A DNA stretch of 19,581 nucleotides from OMIS01 sp964443885 (GTDB lineage: Bacteria > Patescibacteriota > Microgenomatia > UBA1400 > PJMF01): contig CAYUES010000016.1 of assembly GCA_964443885.1 (NCBI GenBank), positions 1 through 19,581 of the forward strand, in the 5' to 3' direction. A model generated the notes under the pieces. That model did no database searches. It saw nothing but the letters and a program-made list of their open reading frames with translations, and was not told where the DNA came from. The translations under genes were made by a program, and so were the position numbers. Of the stretch, positions 1 through 6,121 are shown piece after piece (positions within the stretch are counted from its first letter, which is position 1; each line of letters starts with the position of its first letter).

Positions 1-685
1 TTGCCGCTTCATCACCAACTTCATAGGCTTTGCTACACAGTTGGGAAAGTTCCGCCACTTCAATTTTATTCAGGAGCGGGTTATAGACTTCTGTCTTGAG
101 GTGGCCAATATCAGGAATCGTAAAGTGGCGGCAAACTAAGTCTTCTAAAATTGTTTTATGGCGTCTGCCATCAAAACTCTTGACTGCTTCCCGCAAGACA
201 TGGCGACCAATTTCATAGCCCGAACCTTGATCAGTTAATAAAAAGTCCATGCCGCCGGCTTTGGCTGTCTGCTGGCGTTCGTTGCGTCCCATACAAATCG
301 AACCTGTGCCTGAAATAATGATCAAAGAATTTGGATTATCGGAGCCATTGGCGAGTGCGATTAAACTATCGTTTACCAGAGTAAAGTTCTCGATTCCAAA
401 GGGCTTCAAAATATCCATGAACGTTTTATACGCCACTTCATACTCACGTTGGGTGTCCATGCCCGCCAAACCCATCACTGCTGAGACAATTTCTCGTTCT
501 GGGGGTGCATTTTCTAAAGCCTGGCGAATCGCTTCTTTGAGGTTAAAACTAGCCGCGCCAATCGTAGTAGAAGTCAAGTTAGTTGGCCCCGACGAACCAT
601 GGCCAAACTCGTGAAACTCTGCGTCAGTACAGAGCACATCGGTCTTAGTGCCACCTCCGTCGATTCCTAGATAAAGTTTCTGCAT
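1..685 (-). CDS. BadF/BadG/BcrA/BcrD-type ATPase, N-acetylglucosamine kinase-like sugar kinase (3' end cut by window edge)
   Basis: 228 codons are visible from ATG at 685; the gene runs off the left edge. The fold is the ASKHA (actin/hexokinase) type. The phosphate-1 loop GIDGGGTKTD is at residues 7-16, a likely catalytic Asp sits in VNDS (about residue 106), the phosphate-2 loop SGTGS is at 125-129, and DQGSGYEIG at 152-160 is typical of eukaryotic-like NAG kinases and bacterial glucosamine/MurNAc kinases of the BadF family. The protein should be cytosolic and ATP-dependent. It is the last visible gene of the alpha-glucan operon, 43 bases after the glucoamylase stop, so glucose released by GH15 is a plausible substrate; that is inference, and GlcNAc or glucosamine cannot be excluded. 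An ATG at 693 is out of frame. No convincing Shine-Dalgarno is seen. Confidence 0.85.
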   Translation of the reverse strand, partial: MQKLYLGIDGGGTKTDVLCTDAEFHEFGHGSSGPTNLTSTTIGAASFNLKEAIRQALENAPPEREIVSAVMGLAGMDTQREYEVAYKTFMDILKPFGIENFTLVNDSLIALANGSDNPNSLIIISGTGSICMGRNERQQTAKAGGMDFLLTDQGSGYEIGRHVLREAVKSFDGRRHKTILEDLVCRHFTIPDIGHLKTEVYNPLLNKIEVAELSQLCSKAYEVGDEAA

Positions 686-728
686 AGTTGCATCCTAGCG
701 GTGAAGCAAGATCGTTTCAAGCGACAAG

Positions 729-2738
729 TTATAACTCGTGCATAACCCTGGCGGTTTGCTTCTCGAGGTTTTCCAGTTCTTTTTTACGTTCGACATACAA
801 CAGCACTGTTTCAACATAAACGGCATGACTCCAGACTAGTGGAGTAGCTGAAAGTGATTCGCCAGTGTATGGATTGAGTTGTTCTGCCAACACTCCTGAA
901 GAATACGTGAAGTTCATAATCCAGCCTAGGACTTGTTCCACGTACTGTAAATCAGTCAGGGTGACTGTGGGTTGCAGTAGAATGCGCTCGACTTCCCAAA
1001 GAGTGGTGATGAACCAAGGATTGGAGAGATCAGTTGATTTGAAGTAGTTGTCGAGCTCGTAGCGAATGTAGCCACCGACTGGGCCTGGGCTTTTGAGTCG
1101 GGCTTCGACTTGGCGCTGCGTTTTGATAAAAAGCGGATGATCTTGTTTGAGCATCTCAAAGTACCAAAGTCCAAAAAGGGTACTAGCATCGACTATTTCT
1201 TCAAGAATTACTTGGTTATTTTCAATAGTGGCGGTTCGGACAAATGAGTCGAGTTCTTTACTAAAAAGGTGCGTGCAGGCTGCATCGCGCACTTCTTGGG
1301 CAGCCTTTTTGAAGTCACGCATGTGATTGCGTTTGTCGAGTAACTCACTGAAGCGCGCCGCTGCCATCAAACCTCCATAGACTGCCGCACAAGTATAGGT
1401 GGAAACACCAAACTTTTCTTCCCATAAATCATAGGAAGGCAGCGGCAAGCCCGTTGATTTGTCACGGAAGTTCACCAAGAACTGGGCAATTTTTTCGATC
1501 AAAGGTTTGTAGAGCGCTTCGATAAACTCTAGATCCTGTGAGGTTTCGTAGTACTCCCAGAGTGCCACTAAGACACTGGCACTTTCGTCTTCTTGGATTG
1601 GCAGCTGCAAGATCTTGTCACGCAACCAGTCACGCTGGGTGGTAGTGGAGTGCCAAGTTGAGCCCAAACTTTTGTCGGGGCGGAAACGGTGGTGGAGATA
1701 ACCATCTTGATGCAAAACGTCTTTACAGAACAAGAAAAATGGCTTGGTTATTTCGGCAAAACCAGCTTTACACATTGTCTTGACGATGTAGGCAGCATCG
1801 CGCGGCCACATGTACGAATAGTCATCTTTACCAAACTCGATCATCGCACTATCGGCGGAAGCAATGATGCTACCGCGATTATCCATGTGACAGCGCAAGA
1901 TCAAGAGCGAGGTGTTAAACAGTTTCTTCTGGTCTTCAGAAAGGTCGAGCAGATCAAACTTCTTGGTTTTGAGCCAAGCATGCCAATAGCTTTCAGTTGA
2001 GTGCAAGAACGATTCAGGTTGTTTCTCGAGAACGAGCCGATTAAGTTCGTAGGCTTCCTCGAGCGTTTTGCCAGCAGTGATCCAGTAATAGAGGCGGGAC
2101 TTGGAGTTGGGTTCTGCAGTCACACAGAAGCGAATTACCGAGTCCACCGAGCCGTGTTCCACCGCATTTTTAGTCAGGTTACCATCTTCAGCGTCACGGA
2201 ATACACCTTCTTTACCCTCAAACTTGTAGGCGCCCACCGAGTAGTCATCAATTTGACCACCCTGTTCAGTTACCCCATTGACCACAAAAATCCGGCGCCC
2301 CTTGTAGTGCACAACAGAGTTGTGCGTCGGATCGTAAAAGGCAGTGTTGCGTTTATTGCTTTCTTGAATATAAAAAACTTGGTGGAAAAAGACTCGGATA
2401 TCAACCGATTCGTTGCGATGATTATAGACGTCGACTTGGCGCATAAAGATGTCGGCCTCGTTGTAGACAATGTCTTCCATGACGATCGTGACTTGCAGTT
2501 TTTCACTTTTACACACCAAGTAGCCCACCATCGTGCCTGGTTTATAGCCAATTGTGATCTCCCAGTTGCCATCATCGATCCAAGAAAACTGGCCACCGAC
2601 CCAAATCCCAATCCGGTGCCGTTCACCAGCGACGTGGTTTTCCAAGCCCACGTACGGATAGTAAAAATCACGGACGAAACCAAACTCGTCGAGACAAACT
2701 AATAGTGAACCATTTCCTAGTGTGAGTGCGCGTGCCAT
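729..2738 (-). CDS. GH15 family glucoamylase / glucodextranase-like
   Basis: 669 residues starting at the ATG at 2738. An in-frame ATG 15 codons upstream (2783) exists, but the 2738 start has a strong Shine-Dalgarno GGAGAGG just upstream and gives the classic GH15 N-terminus MARALTLGNGSLLVCLDE. Residues 1 to about 260 form the beta-sandwich domain of bacterial and archaeal GH15 enzymes; about 270-660 form the (alpha/alpha)6 barrel. WPRD at 311-314 is the substrate-binding motif. The likely general acid is E440 in DLWEEKFG and the likely base E619 in LAEQLN, followed by a WSHA motif near 636. The enzyme releases glucose from non-reducing ends of alpha-glucans. There is no signal peptide, so it should act on an intracellular glucan. 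It lies 72 bases after the GH57 gene and 43 before the sugar kinase. Confidence 0.93.
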   Translation of the reverse strand: MARALTLGNGSLLVCLDEFGFVRDFYYPYVGLENHVAGERHRIGIWVGGQFSWIDDGNWEITIGYKPGTMVGYLVCKSEKLQVTIVMEDIVYNEADIFMRQVDVYNHRNESVDIRVFFHQVFYIQESNKRNTAFYDPTHNSVVHYKGRRIFVVNGVTEQGGQIDDYSVGAYKFEGKEGVFRDAEDGNLTKNAVEHGSVDSVIRFCVTAEPNSKSRLYYWITAGKTLEEAYELNRLVLEKQPESFLHSTESYWHAWLKTKKFDLLDLSEDQKKLFNTSLLILRCHMDNRGSIIASADSAMIEFGKDDYSYMWPRDAAYIVKTMCKAGFAEITKPFFLFCKDVLHQDGYLHHRFRPDKSLGSTWHSTTTQRDWLRDKILQLPIQEDESASVLVALWEYYETSQDLEFIEALYKPLIEKIAQFLVNFRDKSTGLPLPSYDLWEEKFGVSTYTCAAVYGGLMAAARFSELLDKRNHMRDFKKAAQEVRDAACTHLFSKELDSFVRTATIENNQVILEEIVDASTLFGLWYFEMLKQDHPLFIKTQRQVEARLKSPGPVGGYIRYELDNYFKSTDLSNPWFITTLWEVERILLQPTVTLTDLQYVEQVLGWIMNFTYSSGVLAEQLNPYTGESLSATPLVWSHAVYVETVLLYVERKKELENLEKQTARVMHEL

Positions 2739-2810
2739 ACCTCTCCAGTATATATAATTTTTGGAGCAAAAGGAATGAAACAAATAGCAGACACAGTAAT
2801 CTCACTGTAG

Positions 2811-4163
2811 TTACTTCAAATTCCCCATCAAATCCGCCAGTACTACTGAGTACCGCCGATACGCTTCATACGGTGAGTTATACGGGCTAAAGTAGGCATG
2901 GACGTCACCATCAGCCGCCCACTTGGTGCACATGTAGTAGAAGTGATCACTCGTCTGGAGTTTGCGCCAGTTGTCTAAGGCCTTTTCATCTTTGAGTTTA
3001 TACATTTTATCTTGAAGTTCATACATTTTTTCTAAAGTATCGACTTGGAGCTGATTACCACGCCAGGCAGTTAAGTCGCGGTCAACGTCCGCCCACGAAA
3101 TTGGTTCTGGCACATCGTAGATTCTGCTTTTGGGAATGGGGGCGGTTTTTTTGGACCACTTGGTAGCAGGGTTGTACTTCTGGGCGCGCGCTTCTTTGGC
3201 AAAAACTTGGGTCGGAGTTACGAACTTGTTCCAGCTTTTCTCGGTAAAACGGTGCACAAAATCAGCAAAGAACTCAAAAATCCCGGTGTCTTCCCATTGA
3301 TGTTCGCCAAACGTTTCAAAGTCCATAAATAAATTAACGACTTCATCTTCACCATAGACCTCAAGCCAATCCAGATACCGATCCACCGTCAGCGGGAACC
3401 ACTGCCAGTTGCGGTCGCTAAATCGAAACGCTACGTCGTCAGAAAGCTGGGCGTGTTTGAGGAGGAGCGGGAGCGGAGTGTATGAGTTAGCTTCCTCGGC
3501 CTGCGCAGTTTCTGAGTTTTTTTGCTCTAGTTTTTTTGTTGGGGCAGAAGTTTTTAAGATATGTATCGTATCAATAACCTCGTTTTGGACTCCTGCAGCT
3601 GGGGCACTGTAGTAAACTTGAGTTTTTGGTCGCTCACCCAGATATCGATCAACAGCCTCGGTCAGCATACCTTTGAATCCAAGGTTAGCAACTTTTTGAG
3701 CGATGTCATTGGAGTAGATGAGCTCTGTATTGCGGAAAACTTGAGGTGTGTAGTTGAAGAGCTGTTTCATCAGCTGGACTTGACGCCAGACTTGAACTTC
3801 AAATTCCGAGGTAGAGTAGAGAGCCGCCAGCGAGTGATAGTAGGTTTCGGCCAACAACTCGACTCGGCCTGTCTTGGTTAAGTCTTGGATCAGTGAAATC
3901 ACTTTCGGTTCAAACGCCAACGCTTGATCGACAAACACCCCAGACAGAGAAAGAGTACAAGTAAAATCTGGCTCCTTGGCTAGCAGTTTCTTGAGCAAAC
4001 TAAGCATCGGCAGGTATGATTTTTGAGCAACTTTTTGGAAAATGAGTTTATTGTGTTCAGTTTGATCCTCGAAGTACGAAACGTTATTGCCTAGATCAAA
4101 GATCGTGAAGTCACCCAGTCGCCAGGGCTGATGCAGTTGCATGTACAAACAAACTTGCGGCAT
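2811..4163 (-). CDS. GH57 family alpha-amylase-like glycoside hydrolase
   Basis: 450 residues. GH57 conserved regions are visible in order: HQPWR (residues 11-15), GVFVDQ (75-80), the nucleophile region RNTELIYSND with E147, and the acid region FMDFETFGEH with D281. GH57 enzymes hydrolyse or rearrange alpha-1,4/alpha-1,6 glucans with retention of configuration. This is a short member near the COG1449 alpha-amylases rather than the longer branching enzymes or amylopullulanases. No signal peptide is present, so it should be cytosolic. An insertion rich in Lys, Glu, Ala and Ser (about 200-228) precedes the LSDDVAFRFSDRNW segment and looks like a surface loop. The start lies 3 bases after the glycosyltransferase stop, with a G-rich run about ten bases upstream, so the two are almost certainly co-transcribed. 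Exact specificity cannot be read from sequence. Confidence 0.93.
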   Translation of the reverse strand: MPQVCLYMQLHQPWRLGDFTIFDLGNNVSYFEDQTEHNKLIFQKVAQKSYLPMLSLLKKLLAKEPDFTCTLSLSGVFVDQALAFEPKVISLIQDLTKTGRVELLAETYYHSLAALYSTSEFEVQVWRQVQLMKQLFNYTPQVFRNTELIYSNDIAQKVANLGFKGMLTEAVDRYLGERPKTQVYYSAPAAGVQNEVIDTIHILKTSAPTKKLEQKNSETAQAEEANSYTPLPLLLKHAQLSDDVAFRFSDRNWQWFPLTVDRYLDWLEVYGEDEVVNLFMDFETFGEHQWEDTGIFEFFADFVHRFTEKSWNKFVTPTQVFAKEARAQKYNPATKWSKKTAPIPKSRIYDVPEPISWADVDRDLTAWRGNQLQVDTLEKMYELQDKMYKLKDEKALDNWRKLQTSDHFYYMCTKWAADGDVHAYFSPYNSPYEAYRRYSVVLADLMGNLK

Positions 4164-4166
4164 AGT

Positions 4167-5417
4167 TTATGCCCCCATGAACGCTTTATGGTAAATGGCT
4201 TTGAGCTTGGTAGCAGCGTTTTTCCAGGTGGCCAACTGCAAATCTGAGAGTTGGGAGGTAATTATTTTTTGACTGTAGTCAGGTTTGACCACCAATCGGG
4301 TAATTTCATCAGCCATTTTATCAATATCCCAAAAGTCCGCCCTAATACTACTCGGCATTACTTCACTGACACCCGCATTTTTAGAAACAATCACTGGTGT
4401 GTTGCGCTGCGCTGCTTCGAGTGCAACCAAACCAAACGGTTCGGAAAGCGACGGCATCACAAAAACGTCAGCTCGGTTGAGCAGTCGATTGCGTTGGGTG
4501 TCACGGACAAAACCACTAAACAGCAGGGATGCGGACAGTCGCTTGTCGGCAGTTTTCAGCAGCAGTTCATGGTACATATCGCCATCGCCCGCTACAATAA
4601 AAAGTGCATCAGGCACGCGCTCTAGAACTTTTTTGGCCAATGCCAAGAAGTACTCGGCACCTTTCTGCATAGTGAGGCGACCCATAAAAACAACCACCGG
4701 GCGCTCGCGAGCAAATGATTCCTGACCAACTATCCGGCGCTCTTGACTGCCGAGTGGGACGATTCCATTGTGAACAACATCGATTTTATCTGGATCAATC
4801 CCATATTTTTCAACAAGCAGATTTTTGGTATAGTAGCTCACGGCAACCACCCGGGTGGCTTGCACCATACCTTCATACTCAGTTTTCATGATGAACTCAC
4901 TACCATAGCCATTGGGAATTCGATCAAGCTCGGTGGAGTGAATATGGGCAATAAAAGGCTTTTTAATTTTTTGGGAGAGTTTTAAGGCGGCAGGAAACGA
5001 CATCCAGTCGTGCGCATGAATCACATCGACGTGATTGCGCGCTGAGGCGCCTGTATCGGTAACCAGCTCGGCATAGCGGTCAACTTTGTTTTCAAGTTCA
5101 GAAGAAGGCAAAATTGACAGTGAACTGACGTTTATTTCTCTTGAATCAAATGCAGTTGGCGGACGTAACACACCTGCGTATGCAGAAAATGGGGGTGCGG
5201 TATTGGGAGCATCGATGAACCAAGCTGGGTCACTGCACTCCAACACCTGCATGTGTGGCACTTGCAGATTGAGTGAATAGGGCAGCGTGAAGTAAATCTG
5301 CGTATTCAACCCTGCCAATGACTGTGTCATACCTTCGCAGGCGACGCCAAGACCGCCACTGTTGTGAGGTGGATACTCCCAGCCGATCATGAAGATGTTA
5401 TTGCCACTATGAGTCAT
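4167..5417 (-). CDS. GT4 family glycosyltransferase, glycogen/starch synthase-like
   Basis: 416 residues with the GT-B fold. The N-terminal glycine loop is in GWEYPPHNSGGLGV (12-25), HAHDW is at 134-138, VVAVSYYTK near 190 marks the domain boundary, and the C-terminal donor-binding half has MGRLTMQKG (R247, K252) and the E(x)7E motif SEPFGLVALEA with E326 and E334. The GWEYPP opening is typical of glycogen-synthase-like GT4 proteins that transfer glucose from a nucleotide-sugar to a growing alpha-1,4 glucan. With GH57 and GH15 downstream, glycogen or maltodextrin synthesis is the natural reading, though a different GT4 acceptor is possible. It is the first gene of the operon. Its Shine-Dalgarno (GAGGGG) is about 15 bases upstream of the ATG, farther than usual; no better start is seen. 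Confidence 0.88.
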   Translation of the reverse strand: MTHSGNNIFMIGWEYPPHNSGGLGVACEGMTQSLAGLNTQIYFTLPYSLNLQVPHMQVLECSDPAWFIDAPNTAPPFSAYAGVLRPPTAFDSREINVSSLSILPSSELENKVDRYAELVTDTGASARNHVDVIHAHDWMSFPAALKLSQKIKKPFIAHIHSTELDRIPNGYGSEFIMKTEYEGMVQATRVVAVSYYTKNLLVEKYGIDPDKIDVVHNGIVPLGSQERRIVGQESFARERPVVVFMGRLTMQKGAEYFLALAKKVLERVPDALFIVAGDGDMYHELLLKTADKRLSASLLFSGFVRDTQRNRLLNRADVFVMPSLSEPFGLVALEAAQRNTPVIVSKNAGVSEVMPSSIRADFWDIDKMADEITRLVVKPDYSQKIITSQLSDLQLATWKNAATKLKAIYHKAFMGA

Positions 5418-5649
5418 GGTACGAACAAATCGCCCCTCAGGGTTTACTACTACTCATTCCATAGTAGTCTCTTTGGGGTAATTGGTGCAAGTCTGAGTTT
5501 GGTTAGTGGAGCAAAATTTATTGGGGAAGCATGTGTGAGTTTTTATTGCAAGAATTTACTGCAAAGTAGGTTGTGCTAGAGGAGAGAGGGATGTGGAAGG
5601 GTGCGAGAATTTTAGGTACTGTGAAAAATAATAAAAGAAATTTGTGTGT
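5418..5649. other. Non-coding leader/spacer between the structured RNA and the glucan operon
   Basis: About 230 bases without a supportable gene. A 71-codon plus-strand frame crosses it, but it overlaps the GT4 start, has no ribosome binding site and shows no protein-like character. Apart from the promoter and dyad near 5449-5490 I see only AT-rich sequence. It separates the terminator at 5660-5686 from the GT4 start, so the operon most likely has its own promoter here, unless some transcripts read through the terminator. Confidence 0.4.
5449..5490 (-). promoter_or_regulatory. Candidate promoter with overlapping dyad upstream of the glucan operon
   Basis: On the minus strand TTGCAC (5490-5485) is followed after 18 bases by TACTAT (5466-5461), which would start transcription near 5454, about 37 bases before the GT4 ATG. 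A dyad ACTACT / AGTAGT (5449-5454 and 5463-5468, 8-base loop) covers the -10 and predicted start, as a repressor site or small 5' hairpin would. Both are short matches in AT-rich DNA. Confidence 0.3.
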
Positions 5650-5659
5650 AAAACGAAAG

Positions 5660-5686
5660 CCGCCCTGGTTGTTTAGACCAGGGCGG
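5660..5686 (-). terminator. Intrinsic (Rho-independent) terminator, minus strand
   Basis: A perfect 10-bp GC-rich stem (5660-5669 paired with 5677-5686, arms CCGCCCTGGT and ACCAGGGCGG) closes a 7-base loop. Reading on the minus strand it is followed by CTTTCGTTTT, an imperfect but usable U-tract; on the plus strand there is no T-run, which sets the direction. It lies only 5 bases after the 3' arm of the 14-bp closing helix of the candidate structured RNA, so it probably ends that RNA rather than the beta-helix gene 430 bases upstream. Confidence 0.7.
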
Positions 5687-5691
5687 AAGAT

Positions 5692-5929
5692 ACATGATAC
5701 GAATTGCTCACCTCATCTGAACATTGAAAAACTTGGTTAAACTGTGAGTAAACAAACTTACATCATAGATCTGGCGCCAAGTTGGCGCGCGTTTTCCGTT
5801 TCTACAGACATCAAACTTATCTGCCCATAAACTTCATGACTGTGGAATCGGAGTAAAACTGCCAGGAAACTAATTAAAGCAACCCAGCAGCTGTATTCCG
5901 ACTCCAACAGTCGATAATTCGTATCATGT
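5692..5929. repeat. Perfect 14-bp inverted repeat, 210-base spacing
   Basis: ACATGATACGAATT at 5692-5705 is the exact reverse complement of 5916-5929. A perfect 14-base match over this distance is very unlikely by chance. I read it as the closing helix of a structured RNA, because further nested stems begin right at its inner ends and a terminator sits directly outside it. Terminal repeats of a short non-autonomous element are an alternative, but no clear target duplication flanks it. Confidence 0.8.
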
Positions 5930-6024
5930 TAACGAGCAAGGGCCGAACACTGAGCACAGTAATTGTCCTCGGTTCAACTCTTTCTACATTCAAAAATCAT
6001 ACACATATAATGTGTATTCTGTGT

Positions 6025-6052
6025 ATTATACTAGATATCAGTAAAAATACAA
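6025..6052 (-). promoter_or_regulatory. Sigma-70-like promoter for the candidate ncRNA
   Basis: On the minus strand TTGTAT (6052-6047) and a consensus TATAAT (6030-6025) are separated by 16 bases. Transcription would begin near 6018, directly at the 5' hairpin of the candidate RNA. It lies about 70 bases downstream of the beta-helix stop codon, so it would drive an independent unit. Confidence 0.5.
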
Positions 6053-6121
6053 ACTATGGGACGCTAAAGACAGTTAGAACAAAAAATTATTTGTTTTAAA
6101 TAAAAATGAGGTAAATTGGGA

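Larger units (their letters stand above)
5650..6018 (-). ncRNA. Candidate structured non-coding RNA, about 370 nt, family not recognised
   Basis: Between a sigma-70-like promoter and an intrinsic terminator, no reading frame is credible, yet several stems are present. P1 is a perfect 14-bp helix, 5692-5705 with 5916-5929, spanning 210 bases. Inside it P2 pairs 5838-5843, 5844-5846 and 5848-5852 with 5907-5912, 5903-5905 and 5897-5901, with single bulged bases. P3 is a GC hairpin at 5774-5788, and P4 pairs 5707-5711 with 5744-5748. P2 and P4 abut P1 within 3 and 1 bases, as in a multi-branch junction. Upstream lie a bulged hairpin at 5943-5972 and an 8-bp hairpin at 5999-6017. The size fits a housekeeping RNA, but I do not find the tmRNA T-arm/CCA end, the RNase P P4 motifs, the SRP tetraloop hairpin or 6S architecture. 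Strand is chosen from the promoter and terminator. Confidence 0.5.

Noticed and set aside
249..614. 121-codon plus-strand frame opposite the sugar kinase
   Set aside because: It is the complement of a well-supported ASKHA kinase; no ribosome binding site or family signal.
2001..2702. 233-codon plus-strand frame opposite the glucoamylase
   Set aside because: It is antisense to a clear GH15 coding region, and its translation shows no recognisable family.
2739..2783. 15-residue N-terminal extension of the glucoamylase
   Set aside because: The downstream ATG has a strong Shine-Dalgarno and matches the family N-terminus.
5692..5929. MITE-like element with 14-bp terminal inverted repeats
   Set aside because: No convincing target duplication, no second copy in the window, and the nested stems plus adjacent terminator fit an RNA better; kept only as an alternative.
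5650..6018. tmRNA, RNase P RNA, SRP RNA or 6S RNA as identity of the structured RNA
   Set aside because: The GGTTCAACTC on the plus strand near 5971 resembles a T-loop but has no matching 5-bp stem or CCA end; no GAGGAAAGTC/ACAGAA pair for RNase P; no SRP hairpin; the branched junction is unlike the single rod of 6S.
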